64,000 bases of DNA from Pseudoscleropodium purum (GCA_963969395.1 OZ017798.1:19336173-19400172), one strand, 5' to 3'; shown: positions 36,601 to 50,876, counted from the first letter of the stretch. The notes: generated by a model from the sequence alone, not told the origin. A program made the numbers and translations.

Positions 36601-39131
36601 GAGCTCAGACAAAGTTGCAGGAAGTGGACCACTGAGCTGGTTATTCTGTAGATTCCTGTCCAACACAAAGAGTCCTTACCAAGCTTCAAATTCTTTGTAT
36701 TTTCAGGGCAGAATCAGGGCTATTAGAATCCTTCGACTCCTTGCTCCAAATGACACTGAAAAAGAACTGATGAGCAGCAGGACTCTTACAATGTTTGCAG
36801 GGCAACCATATTCTTGACGGTATCGGGAAGAGGTCCTTGAAGCTGGTTGAACGAAAGATCCCTGGTAACAAACAATCACATACATGCAATGTGTTGGAGA
36901 CAACCTTATCCAATCCTTGGTTTCCACCTCTACTGAAATGGGCTGCATCGAGGTTGTAGTAGTAAAATGGTTGAGTGGAAATGAGACTCTGGTCAATGAG
37001 AACCTCAAGAGAATGTATCATGCCGTCCTCCTACTCTGAAGCTCTGTAACAGGGAATTTGTGAGCATCTTACACAGGGTTTTAAGAAGACTCACAATGTG
37101 ACCACTTTCACAAGTGCTGTGAAAATCTGGGGGTTCATGTTGCCGTCCAGTTGGTTGTTGCTCAAGTTTCTGCATGCAAATAAAACATTTCAAAAAGGAT
37201 TTTCCGTGTCTGTCTAACTTTCATTTCATCCACCAAAACATGAATCAAGGAAATCGCATGCTAGATTTAAATTATTGCAGGAGGAATTGAGAAAACCTAC
37301 AGATAGGTTTCCTTGAGCAATCAATATCATTGTAGCAGCCCTAATCTCAAATTCCCTCTTGAATCAGTGACATCGAAAGCCTATTGTTTTATTGCAAGTG
37401 TGTAACACATTAGGGTTTACGAAACGTACATAATCTCCACCGAGGACAATTGATCCAGCTGTGGAAGGCTACCAGTGAACATATTGTTGTTCATGGTTCT
37501 GCAAGGAATGAGAAACTGCTTTATCAGCAACAAAACCCGTTACAAACAGGTGGAATAATAACAATGAACTCACGAGTAAATCTGCAATTGAAGGTCTGCA
37601 AGAGTCAAAAAACTTGGAATATCCAATAGAGCAGACTCAGTCATGTGGAGTGCACAGCTTACATTTCAGCGATGTTGAGGGGGAATTGTTGGGGTATTTC
37701 TCCAGTCAAGTTGTTGTTACTCACGTCACTGTGTCAAAAACGCACAAGAGAGCAAAGTTCCACATGTTATTTTATTTAGTATTTCCATGTAACCGATGGA
37801 AATGAATATGGGTAATGCATTCTATAGGGGGAAACGAAGGCATTGCAAGTAATCAATGCAAAGCAATGAGAAGAGTGCAGCGCAGGTACTTACACAATCT
37901 GAAGAAGTTCCAAATTTTGAAGAACCCATCCTTGCAACTTTCCACTTAACATCAAACCTGGTATCTTACTGCACAACAGATAGAGGCACAACATGTGAAT
38001 ACTGAAGCCCAGAAAGACAGAGCTGAGGCTATCAACAAGCAGAGGCTAGGGTTCTGAAGAAACCAGATGGTTATGGATATTATCTTCTCAACATGGCAAC
38101 ATCAAAAACAAGAACAAGAACAAGAACAGCAAAATCAAGAACTCAATGAAATGCATAGTCCCGTGTTTGGAGTTGCAAGGACAGTGCATGCATGTAACAT
38201 TGATATGAAATGGAGATTCTTACATGGATGTAATAAAATTGTCCGGCGAGCACGTAATGCCATACCACTCTGCCCCACAGGGGTCGCCATTATTCTGAGT
38301 CCACCCAGTAAGCCTTGGATTTTGATTGAAGTCATTGAACATCGTGGATAGTGCATTAACTGCACCCAAAGTCATCACACAATGCCAAATTGATCAGTCT
38401 CTCAGAATCAGCTCCAAAGTCTCCAGACCTAACTTGACGATCAGTGCAAATCTTCCGCAGGCCACACCTTTAGTGGTAATTCAACTGAGCACAAGTGACT
38501 AGGTGCACAATGTGGAGAATCAACCCAAATTAATGTCAACATTTCTTTGAAAAACTCCAGAATCGTCTCAATTGGTACAAAACTTACGATCCTACTCCTT
38601 AAATTCGCACGTTTCATTGCACCAAAATTGAGACACTCAAGTGCACAGAGATCTAAAACCAGGACGTACAAACGAGTAAAGAAACATTTGTGCTTTCCAG
38701 ACTAGTGCCAATCTCTTGAAATTTCACCATGGTAATTTATTACTTGACAATTATTATCAAGAATGTTTACTCAAAAGCTATAGCGCTCCCACACATTGAC
38801 AGCTTCAAATGCAGTTGCGCATCCTCACATTGTCGAATTTATAACATTAACCCATTTCAATATTGATCTCTAGATAGTGATATTGCCCGAAAGGAGCCGT
38901 GAAAGACTCTCCACACCACCGAAATAATAAATGCTTCAACAAAAAGCTCTAGCAACGTACGCGATGGAAAAATCGAAATCGGAGAGACGGAAAGCTTTGC
39001 TTACCTTCACTAGGATCTGAAACTCCATTGACGAAGCTCACCACCGTCACCAAAACAGCATAGAAAAGTAGAACCCCTCCAGCTCCTTTCCTACTAGCCA
39101 TTTGATTCCCCCAAAATGCCAGTGTCTCCAC
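30637..39131 (-). CDS. STRUBBELIG-receptor-family LRR receptor-like kinase
   Basis: Fifteen exons splice in frame to 726 aa: 39131-39005, 38359-38224, 37968-37894, 37728-37663, 37498-37430, 37169-37095, 36861-36790, 36655-36584, 36443-36381, 35538-35258, 34126-33559, 32724-32586, 32411-32272, 31916-31760 and 30777-30637. Order: signal peptide (~11-36, or from the Met at 39101); SUB domain with [19 protein letters not shown]; about six LRRs, mostly one per 66-75-bp exon; a Ser/Thr/Pro linker; a TM helix at ~292-316 followed by RRRR; a kinase-like domain from ~418. The Gly loop GEGSLGRVY and Lys in AVKKID are present, but the catalytic loop is HRSFKSVN (no HRD Asp) and DCG replaces DFG. That is the usual state of this atypical kinase family, which signals at the plasma membrane in tissue morphogenesis. 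The family is certain, the subgroup is not. Confidence 0.93.
34127..35257 (-). other. Long intron of the receptor gene
   Basis: 1131 bp separate the transmembrane exon from the first kinase exon. Donor AAAAG|GTCAGA and acceptor TGTTGCAG give a phase-1 junction. No exon or mobile element was recognised in it. The kinase exon beside it (33559-34126) is strikingly GC-rich compared with the other exons. Confidence 0.7.
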
Positions 39132-39832
39132 TCACATTGGCTCCCCCAAGTCTTCAATTTGCATACTAAGGCTCCAACACACTTTCCAATTCCAGCAACA
39201 TGGTCTAGCTTCACGCGCTAGTTCGTGCCCGGAGCTCTGAGTCTAGTCGCGCGTCGTTCACACCCTTAGTTCGAATTCAAAAGAAAGGGACCTGTAGATC
39301 CAAGCGAGCGAGCTTCGATCTGTGGCAGCAACAAGGCACCCAGATACTTGATGAGCTAGGAGGCGGCCGGGGTGGACAGCAACCATCACTTCGAATTATC
39401 ACCCATTCATAGTAAAATAATTGAGGCGGGATCTTGGGGATGCAGATGGGCACTTTTGTTGATTGTGGTTTTCATTTTAAATTTTAAATTTAAATTATAA
39501 AATTTTTGTTGTTTTGTGTGTGTGCGTGCGTGTGCGCGCGCTGGATTGTTGCAGTGGATTTGACTTTGGATCCATCGGACTGATTGTGTGCCGCAATGTT
39601 GAAGCTTGAGTGAGTTTGATGGTGTGCTGGTGAGCTTGCTGTTGTGAGTGATGCAGGAGTGCGCGTAGGACCTGGTCTCTTGTCGACCGGGACCCAGCTC
39701 TAATTATTGGGGCTACCTATGCAGTTGATTGCGATGAACAATCATTCCTTTGGAAAAAGGGCGAAATAAAAGAAAAAAATTTAAACGATTGGAAAGCCTT
39801 GATTGCTGGACGGAGGACTTGTCTGGTTTGGG

Positions 39833-39867
39833 TAATTAATTAATTAATTAATTAATTAATTAATTAG
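39833..39867. repeat. (TAAT)n microsatellite
   Basis: Eight or more perfect tetranucleotide copies followed by TAGTTAG. Confidence 0.95.
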
Positions 39868-40479
39868 TTAGCGGTTCCAGAGGTCGACAATACTAAGTTT
39901 AGGCATGGTTCTTTCACTTTCTTCTTCTTTTTTTCTGCTAAGGAGACTGTGAAAATTCCTAAAGAAAGAGTTGCTGTTAGGGTTTCAGTATTTAACTTGT
40001 AAAAGGGCCAAGGCACAGTTTGGGCAGAGATTGTGAAAAATAGACACTTTTTAGGTTTTTAGGGTAGTGAGAAGAAAAAGAAAAAGAAAAAGAAAGGAAA
40101 AAAATTTATCTATCTATCTATATATATTTAAAATTTGGACATCACAAATTTGGACGAGAGTATTATGGGAATGTTTGGAAAAAAATTCTGAAAATTTGAC
40201 TACATGGGTTGAAAGATTATAACATTTGAAGTTAGAAGAAAAATAAAAATTTTGACCTACTCTGAAAGAGCCAATAGACTTTAATCCCTTCTAAAGTGAG
40301 ATTTTTACACTACACGTGGGTTGTGTTTTACACTTGCATCTTACATAAATAAGTTACATACCTACCAACAAGAAAATATGAAAATTTGACCATTTTAATA
40401 ATAGCAACAAGGCATAGTAGCAAAAAGTGGTGGTTTGGGGTGCCCTCCTTATACACATGAGATGAAAATTCCTAAAGAA

Positions 40480-41880
40480 ATGCTACTATAAAGAGTTTTA
40501 ATGTTTAAACCCTAAATGCCCAACATCTTTCTAAGCTTCTTGAAATTTACTCAAAATTGAATAAAATTTCAACATCTTGATAAATTTTATCAATTTTTTT
40601 AGAATTAGAACCAGATAAATTTAATCTAGAGATATTAGAGGTCACATGGGAAAAAAAAAGACAACAATATCACTTATGGATTAAAAGATTATAATGTTTC
40701 AATTGATCATGATGGTGTTAAAATTGTGAAAGTGATTTAAAGTCTTTGAATCTTCTTTTGAAATGTCAAATCTAAAAAATTGGTCACCTAAAAAGTATGA
40801 GGTTAAAGGACCTAACATGCACAACTCCAATCAATATTGATGACTTCTAAAAATCTACTTGACAACTTTTTTAAATAAATTTCTAATGTGATTTTTTCTG
40901 CAAGGTGGGTGATTGCAAAAAACACGTGTCATTTTTTGTATCCCCTCGGTCTCCATGGATGTGTTTTTCTTCATAACTTTTTGTAGTTTAATTTTTCTTT
41001 AGCTGAAATTTGGAGGAGAGTGTGTGTTATTGATCTACACATTCAGTAATTTTTTCAATTTTTAAAAAATAACTTACTATTTTTAAGGTGGCCCCTATTG
41101 GGTCTCTACCTTGGCTACTTTGGGGGTTCTTAGTCCTATTTGGGGACTAGAAATGCAATTCTAAAGCCAAGGTTTCAACTTGTTGTAGGTGGACTAATAT
41201 TCTAATGATGTTTGATGAGATTTTTGGCAAAGAACCTAGTGTAAGGTTGAAAGTGGACATTGTTTGTGTAAATACTACAAAGAGGGGAAAGTTTTTTATG
41301 ATGAATGTTTTGTTCATATGGGACTAGAGAGAAGATTAGAACAATAAATAATTTCTTTTAATTATTTCAATTTATTTACTATTTTCTAAAATCAAATTCA
41401 AAAGTATCTATTTTCTTGCATTTTTCTAAGCTTCTTTTATTGGGCATAACTTTTAGAGATAAATTTTTTTAAGCTTGAATTTTTACACATATATTATTTT
41501 TAATGCTTTACAAGTTATCCATATTTTATTTTATTTTTTAAAAAATTATTCCAAAAATCACAAAACTCTAGTAATAAAGCCGTTTTGAGCCAAAACCAGC
41601 AAGTGTTTCTTCCAACTACCCATGTGTATTATATTTGAGGCTCATTTCTAAGGGCCTTCAAACTACAAAATTGTGATTTGCAATGAACATAAAAAATCAT
41701 AATCACTCATTTTCAAAATTGTATTTTTATGCTAAAACTAAACTTTGAAAATAATTTTTTAAATATGAACTACTAAAAATAATAACTTGATAAGGTCATA
41801 TTTAACACCAAAGTATTGTCAACACCAAAATTTGGTACCTTGGGCACTTAAGAGTTGACCCTTAAAGGATACAACCCCTG
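40480..41880 (+). repeat. Dispersed repeat family 2, copy A
   Basis: It shares an ordered series of diverged words with 51.7-52.4 kb in the same orientation: TTTCTAATGTGATTTTTT, an AAATTTxxTCAAAATTxAA stretch after a CTTxTTGAAATTT word, a TTTGAGGxTCAT block, and an ACACCAAAATxTGGT-type block near the end. No coding capacity. The limits are approximate. Confidence 0.5.
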
Positions 41881-44800
41881 TAACCAAGATAGTAATAAAA
41901 CATGCTTTAATTATTGGGCCAATTGGTGCATTCTTTATCAACTCATCCATTGGATGTTTATTTATCTCATTTCTTTTTAAGAGTTAAGTGATTTCATTTG
42001 GATGAGAATTCACATCTATAGGAATTTTATTTTGTATTACTGAAAAAAGTATAAGGGAGGAAATTTTATGAAAGGATGTGCTTATTGTACTAGTTGAACA
42101 AATGGTATGAAGTTAGTTAGTCATTGATGCAAAGTTAAATCAGCATAAAGAGGCTTAGAATGACTAGTTTGACCCCATATCATTTTTGAAATTTACTTCA
42201 TTTGTCTTTATATAAAGACAAAAGTGTGAAAAGGCAAGAGCAATTGGAAGTTTTTTTTGAAAAATTATGAAATTGTTATGAATTTTTGAAGTGTTACTCC
42301 CAAATGGAATTAAAGAGTCTTTCTAAACTACCCCAAAACTAACAAAAAGTGCAGTCATAATGGTCATCTTACTCATCTAACTAATCTTAAGTGTTCAATA
42401 TTTCCTAAATGGTTGCAACATCAAAGGCTTGAAAAGATCACTCTCTGTGATGAATTTGCACTCAAGAGATAGAACATCCTATTGCCGACACTAAATCACT
42501 CGATTATTGTTGTTCAAGAAAATGATTGTAGCCATTAATTCAAATCATGTCCCGAGATCTCATTTATTGAAGAAAGTTCATCATATATTGATAAAAGACT
42601 TCAAGGGGCCATTCATAGGTGCCTACAATGGGAGTTTAGCGTGGATTGAATTGCCTAAGTGCTCTTCAAATATTTTACAATTAATCAAGATGTTATTTGT
42701 GTATATTGTTTCACTATTGTTTTGAAACTTTGTACTATAATGATAATATTTTTCAAGGGTTTTTTCAATCTAAAGTTTATTCCAAATAAATTCAAAGAAC
42801 TAATGGTCAAAAGCCTAGGCTACAATCTTGAAGTTAATTTTGAATAAAAGTATTGTATGAAAATTGTATTCTTTCATAAAGCACTCTTAATACTTTAAAA
42901 TCAGTATTCCACTTTCCTTACATGTTTTTCAAAAACAATTTAAAGAGCAAAACAATTGTTCTTTGAATTCTATTAGCACTCAAATTACATGTATCAATTG
43001 CTTATCAACCTCAAAGAGTTAGAAAAGTACCTTTTCAACTTATTAAAAATTTGTTAGTGTTTGCCTACATAACTATTAGAAATCCATAGAATTTCAAATT
43101 TGATCAAGAGCCAAATACTCATTCATTTGTTGAGATGGTTGAGTATTTATTCAAGGTGAGAGTATTTACCAGTAGAAATATGGTCTAAGTTGCCATGTAT
43201 AAACCAAAAAAATATATTGTGAGAAGATTGACAAGGCAACTTAGACCACATTTGAACCTTCTCATAATTTCTTTGGTTGGTCTTCCAATACTAAATTTTT
43301 GCTAATGTTTGCAATTTTGTATGTCACAAAAAAAATATTCCATAAATGAGAATATTTTTGAATTTCTTTAATGTGACATATATACATGAAATATCATCTA
43401 GTAATTTCTATTCAACAAGAAGTCAAAAACTACACTAAATGGTTTTATCCTACATTATTTTCTCAAGATTCTCAAACAAAAAAGTACATTAGATTGATAA
43501 ACTTCATTAGTAAAGACAACCTCTAATTATTGATGCGTTATGTTTTGACAATTTCAAAGTCGATTATTCTTTTGGAAATTATAAAATTGGAATTGAAATA
43601 CCAAGATATAAAAATTTATACAATCTTTATTTGCACATGAAAGAAAATCCAACATGGATTTATTATTTTTAGATTTTTTACAAGGGCTTAGGTGCCAAAA
43701 TACTTACAACAAATGAAGTGTATTTTGAAATTTTGAAATTTTTTCACGTTTGAACTCTATTTTGATTCTAAAGATAATTTCAATCAAATTTTGATTTAAA
43801 TTTATGAATTTTTTTTGAAATCTTTCCATCTACTTGAAAATTATTGCTTTTGAAAGATTTAATATAATTACCAATTGTATAGATATTATGATTATGTTTA
43901 AAAAAAATTCATATGATATCCACTTATTCCTCTTAAATTTTCAAATATTAATATGATATTCTATCACTATCGCCACAATCATATTTTTATACCATTCTAC
44001 CATAGTTTCCAATTTGATAATTTTTAACCCCTAAAGTTCCAATGTCCCCACAAAGAACACAATGGATTTTTGGGTACACTCTTATGGAATCAATTATTAT
44101 TGTGATTTTTCATAGATTTTTTTAATGTAGAAAAATGAATTAAATTTTTGGAAATATAATTTTTATTTGAATTAGTACCCAAGAGCAAAAGTTATGCTAC
44201 CCTAAATCCAAAGTAGAGGTTTGTCAGGCAGTACAAAAAAATCACAAAAAGTTGGAATGAAAAATCCAAATTGAAAGTGATTTATCTACATAAAAAGATT
44301 TGATTTGGACTAGTGATGATAAAATTATCAACAATCTTGTTTTTTAGGCAAACTAAGCGTCTTTTTAAAAAATAACTTACAAGATTCATTTTTTAATGTA
44401 ATTTTCATAAATTAGAAAAAAAGAAAAAAAGAAGAGGTTATTATGGTTTAGTTTGCTTGCTAGAATAATTTCACCATTTGGAATTATTGTATTTCAATTT
44501 CAATCTTAGATCTATCAGCAATTTTATTTTTTCTTCAATTTTTTACCTATTTCTATTGAGAAATTTTTTAAAGAATGAAAATCTAATGATTTTTATTTTA
44601 TCATATTTTTCCTAGACTTTCAACTCAAATCTCCATCATAATTTAAAAAATTTTGATATCAATAGTGCAAAAACTTAAAGCTAGGAAGATTAGAAGCCTT
44701 AAATTCTAATCACACAAGTTAAAATAAAAAATCTTTACTTTAAATCAAAATATCTTGCAATTCATGCAATCAAAATTTATGAAATTTCTTTGATGCATTC

Positions 44801-45356
44801 TTATACTAGTACAATGCAAGATCCAACACTTAGATATGCAAGAAAAAATTCTAAATTTCTTGGCACTTTGCAATAGAAATAGCATATGTTAGTGGAATTT
44901 GATGACAAAAAACTCAAGAAAAAAGCTCTTTGGACTTTAAGGTTTAAGAAAGATACACTTAATGTAAATTTGAGAATTTTTTAGCACCTTTGTAATTTCT
45001 ATTAATATTTACTATTCAAAACTTCTAAAATTTACAATGATCTTAAAAAAAGAAATAATTTTTTATTTGGTATATATAATTTATTTCATTTACACATTTG
45101 TTAGAAAATATATTTTATATTCAGTAGTATAAAGACATTCCAAATTTATATACTAGTTTCATTATTGTACACTATAAATCAAAAGCATTGATAATTCATT
45201 AATAAGGTAGTTGGTGAGAAATGCATGGATCCAAAGAAGAACGGAGGATGAAAGATTTATCAGTAGTATTTGTAAAAAAAAATTCTATAGTCTTTGCATT
45301 GGAAGTGATACAAATATTAAATATTCTCTTTCTTCCATAACCCCTCATCGCCTAAG

Positions 45357-46028
45357 GCTCATTTGGATTCAAAAACATCATTTCTTTTATATTGTTATAG
45401 ATCTAAATGTCACTAAGTTATAGAAATTTGAACCATACAATCTTATAGTGTATATGTTTTAAATGATGTGGATCAAATAAGTTCAATAAGTTAAACCCTC
45501 ATAACTTCTTGGATTGATATGAATTTTTAGCCACATAAACTAAACTAGTATACACAACTTTTCTAAATTTTTATTTATTAAAAACTAACATTTTATGAAG
45601 AAGAAACAAGCCACCAAAGTTCACCATAATCCAAGAATGTCGAGACTTTGAATTTTGAATTGCTCCCAAACATTCAAAACAACTTGGATTGACATGAACA
45701 TTTTATTTCAATAACTAAACTTCAAAGAAGACATAATCCAACAATTTTTTTTTATTGAAAACAAACATTCAATGAAGGAGATACAAGCCTCCAAAGTTGC
45801 AGCTTTCAAATGCAGTTTAGTGAACTCAAATTGCACTTGTAAACTTTGATTGACTTTTGAGAAATCAATACAGATTATATTGATCTGAAAATTTTACAAT
45901 ATAAACTAGAAGAGAGATCTCAACTTTTCCAATAAGTTTTATTGAATTCGGATACTGGATGCAAAAATTACAGCACTTTGAATTAGACGTCAAGGACACT
46001 TTTGGTCCCTAGCGATGAGGGGATAATA
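45357..46028 (+). repeat. Dispersed repeat family 1, copy B
   Basis: Collinear partner of 15100-16047, same orientation, about 275 bp shorter through internal deletion. It shares GATCTAAATGTCACTAAGTT and the AACTTGGATTGACATGAA and GAAGGAGATACAA words. Confidence 0.7.
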
Positions 46029-48712
46029 CTAGTCTCTTTTAGCTTTTCATTTTTTTCCCATAATATTGGCCCTTTTATATTTTTTCATCAGTCTTGATTG
46101 TCATGTTTCTTTTAACAATATACTTCAAACCACGCTTCAAACCCAATTTCGGAGGTGAAATGATTTAAAAAAATTTTGAGTTCAACCAATGAATTGAAGA
46201 GCAATAAATTTAGTTTCTCATTATACATTTATAAATTTTATAAACCTAAGAATTGAATTTTTTTTTAATAATTTGAAATTTATTGGATGTAAAACTAGAT
46301 TACAGGAGCTATTTTGTAAATAATGATCACATTTGTGAACATTCTAAAATTTAATCACCTGTACTTGATTGCTTTTCAATATGAGATCAAAAATTTTGAA
46401 TTTTTCACAAAATCTTTAGCATCTTTGTAAGATTAAAGCATCCAAGTCCTTGATTTCTATTAACATCACCATCAACTTCTCTTGCAATTGTGAAGACACT
46501 TTTTTCATTTACAATAGAACCATATGATTGTTATATGAATTAAAAAATTCTTATCAAATCCATGATACTTTTGTAACTGCTAATAAAGGAATAGAAATAC
46601 AAAACCAAGAGAGAATGTGAATATGGCAAGGTATGATATAAACTATGAAATTATTGTTCATATATGTAAAATGAAAACTATTATTTGTAAATATATATTG
46701 AGAAGAATATATACATAACATTCTTGAACTTGTCATGCTAATTTCATTTTTAATTCAAGATGCAAGCCTACATGACAAGGAAAATATAAGCAAGAAATCA
46801 TTAATTTGTTGGACAATAATGATATTTGTAAATGAAATATTTTATCGTCAATTTCATTGTAGAAGGAGTCAATGCAAAAGATTTAAGAATGTTGAATAGA
46901 AAGTTGACAAGTTGGTATTGTATGTGCGTGAGATGTATTGAACCCCTAAAAGACCAAGCTGCGATTTTTTAGCAATTTTGGATAGCTCACTATGAATGGA
47001 GTTTTTATTTATTTTTGCTTTGAAATTTTCAGACAACATGAGGACAAGGCACAAAAAATTTCATAACTTTTTACTACATAATTAAAAAGTTATTGTATGA
47101 TATGTAGTTTGTTTTTCAACTCATGCAACTCAAGCAAATAAGAAAAAATCACTTTTATCATAAACAAAAATTTGAAATTGGTTTTCTAGATTTATGCATA
47201 TGTGAAAAGCTTTGAATCATTCTATTTTGATTAATGAGATGAAAGTTATGAGGAGTTTGAGTTTGACGTTTGTTATGGAATCTCTTGGCTCTAAAATAAA
47301 ACTTTGAAGTCCTTTATTTCACTCAATTTTCAATATCTTTAAAAAAAATAAAATCATAGGATTTAAATTGTCTATTACAATATTACAACCATTGGGATTG
47401 TCATTTTTCAATTCTATAACTAAATTCTTGACAATTTAGTATTTTGAATCATTCTCTAGCTCTTTTGACTTACTATTTTTTTCCTATATATTATAACAAT
47501 TCCGAAAGATTTGAAATTTTCCAAGAATGTAACCAACTTGATTTGAAGAATGAATCCAAAGAAGCACCATCATTTTGGACATTTTTTCATACAAATGTGA
47601 CCTTATAAAGTGCAACTACCCAATTTTCCACAGGGCTAGAAAAAGATTTTTTTCAATTCAAATGCTAAGATCTTACAATCTACATGGTAGAAATTTTTGA
47701 AATTTTTCCTACATATTTTCAAGCCAATATACTAAATGATCCTACTATTATATGTATCTAGAAATGTTTTTTTATTCTAAAATTTGAAACTTATACAAGA
47801 AATGGCAATTTTGTAGAGGTTTTGGTAAAAACATAGTCAAAGAACTTTAGGGGTTAATTAAAATATGCATTTTGTACTAATGAATAATATATTTGTGCTC
47901 TAAAAAATCCTAAAGATTATTGATTTCTATTTTTAAATGGCAAACAAATTGATTATGTTGAATATTGTATATGTTGATTGGTAGAAAGAGAATAATGACA
48001 TGAAGAGAGGGGCCATTTTGAGTAATGAAGATTTATCTATTTATCTAATATAGAGTTAAAAAATTGTTTCTATATTCACATATACTTGAATTTTCATCTC
48101 CATAATACTGAACCCCTAATTGCCCCATCAACCATATTCCATATATAGTTGATTTGAAATTTTAGGCTTGTTTTTGTGTGGTCAGATAAATTTTTTGATC
48201 ATTTAAAAAAATATTAGGCAATTTTGAAAGTTAATTATTGAAAAATTTTATTTTTCATTAAATAAAAGATAAATATTTGATTTTTGAGAGGTCTTCAAAG
48301 GCATATATGTACTTTAATCGTTAGAAACCTTCGACAATAGACTCCAATCAAGAACACAAAATATACCTATAAACATAAATGTTTTCACAAGGAGCTCAAA
48401 CCACCCAACCTAAAGAGAGATTCATCTCCAAAGAGATCTCCTTGTGACCCCCAAGCTTTGTCTTATATAATAGAGACTATCAATAAAGACTCTTAGTCCT
48501 TAAGATAAACTAAACCTTCTTTTCTACTTTTAGCTTTCTATCCTTGGTTCTATCTAGAACTATTCACTAAGGTAAAAAGTGCTAGTTACACTTCTCCAAT
48601 CATCTCTTATCTAAATTATCTTTTATCTAAATCTTGATTTTCTACTTGGAGTTATTTGATTCCTAGCTTTAAGTTCCAACATGCTTGTCTTTATTTGGAA
48701 GTTGTTTAACTC

Positions 48713-48885
48713 TAGTGCACTAGTCATCCAATTGGAGTTGTCTAACTTCATTGCATAAATTCATCATTTGGATATATCTATCTTTAAGCACTCTAGTGCC
48801 CTTGTCATCCAATTGGAGTTGTCTAACTCTAGCACACAAATTCACCATTTGGAAATCTCTATTTCCAAGCAATCTCTACTTATAT
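48713..48885 (+). repeat. Tandem direct duplication, unit ~80 bp
   Basis: Two adjacent units contain GTCATCCAATTGGAGTTGTC, then TAACT, an AAATTCAxCATTTGGA word and an AAGCA end. The second starts near 48797. They differ at several positions, so the duplication is old. Confidence 0.7.
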
Positions 48886-50642
48886 ACTAGTGCACATTTC
48901 ATCATGAATTAGTTCATGATCCATAAATGCATTCATCCATCAAAAGTCATGACATGAAGGCCATGACACAATCATCAAAAATTCTTTCATCTATAGATGC
49001 ATTTATCCATCAAGGTTTGAAGGTTGTCACAAGGGTCATGACATTAATGGAAGACTAAAGCTTGCTAATTTTCCTTCATTTTCTGACTTCGAACAAAGTT
49101 TGCCAATTTCACTTAATTTGAGATTAAAAAAATTGTACTTATCCATTTGCTTTGAAAATGGTCCTAATAGAAAGAGTAAACGTTTTCTTGATTTTCACCA
49201 TTAGAAATATGAATATGCAAGTGTTGATTTGGAGTTATTTGCGATTTATACTTATAAAAAAAATTGCATTTCAACAATTGCAAGGTGGATTGTGTAATGA
49301 ATTTGACAACTTTTATATGAAATTAAATTTTTTGAAAGTGAATTTTAGTAAGCTAGTACTATTTGTAGTTGTTCATGTCGCCTCCAATCCCAAAAAACTT
49401 TTATGTGCAAATTTTTGAAACATTGTAGGGAGGGGCAACATACTAAAGATACAAAAACATACATTTCTCTTATTATAATCTCACAATTCCTATGCAATTT
49501 TGCACTCAAAATTTGTATGCATACCAATAAGCAATCTCTTGAAACATCTATACGGTTAGATTTTGAAGGGGAAAAAAATTGCTTCATTGAGGGTAACCAT
49601 ATGCCCATGCTCTTTTTTCATAGGTAAAACACACTTGGAAAGGTTGGGGCATTTAGAGATTTAACCCCCTGTTTTCAATTAATTTATTTAAAAATGGTTT
49701 ATGGACAGGATTCTTTTTTAGATATTTATGTATGGTGTTTTTGAATGGATAGTATAAGTCAAGAGATTTTTGGATTCACATAGGTTACTCTTATAGCCTC
49801 TAACAACCTTTAACTTTTAAAATAAATTACCATTTCATTATGCTACCAAAATTTACTCAACTACTTCCATTTTGCTTCACAAATATTTCTCAATACATTA
49901 CAAAAAAACAAACACCTCTTTACCATGTTCTCATCCATATTGCCACATTGAAAGTTCAAAAGGTTGGTTTTAGATGCAGAAGGTACCTTCGCTAATGGAA
50001 ACTTCAATCACGTGGACTAGGAACGTGACGACAAAAAGACCCACTACTAGTCAAGTTCATCGTGTAGGTCTTCCCATAGGTCTCCTCAGTGTGAGTCGTT
50101 CCCCTAGTCCATGCAACGCAATCCAAATTTGTACTACTTCTACTTGTGGTTATGGAAGTATGGAACCCTTTCCTCCCACGCAATGATAATGGATAGTATG
50201 AATCTCCTTTATGCCAACGGCGTCTCACTTATTGGAAGGAATAGTTCTTTGTTCTCTGGAACCCAAGCCTGGGGAGCCTGTGAGATTGCCAAGTGGATGG
50301 AATTGTGGGGAAAAACATCCAAAAATGTCCTTGGGGTGGACGAAAGGAGGAGGGGTCCCAGAAAAAAAGGGGGGCGTGGCTTTCATTTTGGGGAAGGGGG
50401 GCTCCCTTGGAGCCATCCTCCAGGCTTGGACTGCTGTCTAACCTCGTCTCCCCCACCGAGCAAATAATTGAGCCAATGATGAACGTGCGAGGCCGTTTCT
50501 GTCTCTCTCTTGCTGTCTTGGAGTGCGGGTCCAAAATGTCGCATTCAGGAATGAAAAAAGAAAAGGCATGACGGAGAATGGATGAGTTTCATTCATCCAA
50601 TTTCTAACGTTAAGAGAACGCGGCCCTATCGTCGTGGAGGAG

Positions 50643-50876
50643 GAGCCAGGGAGGATTGACCCCTCTATTGCCCCCATGTTTAACCCTTGTAAAAACCCTG
50701 AAAGTTTTATTTGTCACATGATAAAATTTGCAAATTCCGAATTTACATTTGCATTCAGAGACCCCAAATAAACTTAGGGACATGAAGGAATACAAAATTT
50801 AAGCGGCACAAAATAGGGGGAAATTTTTGACATTTACCCTTTGGTGAGGCTATAGAGGGGTCAATCCTCCCTAGCC
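50643..50876 (-). mobile_element. MITE, copy 2 (inverse orientation to copy 1)
   Basis: The ends CCAGGGAGGATTGACCCCTC and GAGGGGTCAATCCTCCCTAG are inverted repeats matching those of 29203-29426. The interior corresponds to that copy read on the other strand (words such as AAATTTAAGCGGCACAAAAT and GACATTTACCCT). The flanks TCGTGGAGG and TTGTGGAGG suggest a degraded 9-bp duplication. Confidence 0.8.

Larger units (their letters stand above)
39135..50600. other. Gene-poor AT-rich region
   Basis: It begins with the receptor promoter and 5' region (to about 39.5 kb), which has a GT/GC microsatellite near 39515-39540. A (TAAT)n run lies at about 39833-39867 and a short TATC run near 40110. Beyond that there are diverged dispersed repeats (40.5-41.9 and 45.36-46.03 kb), an ~80-bp direct duplication at 48.7-48.9 kb and low-complexity AT DNA. 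No coding exon, reverse transcriptase motif or transposase motif was recognised. Confidence 0.5.

Noticed and set aside
37574..37595. Possible 22-bp micro-exon in the receptor gene between the third and fourth LRR segments
   Set aside because: It breaks the frame. Direct joining of 37663 to 37498 restores the LRR spacing exactly.
49974..50600. Several overlapping 60-118 codon frames on both strands
   Set aside because: No recognisable domain, and no strand or frame stands out. The higher GC content alone explains the open frames.
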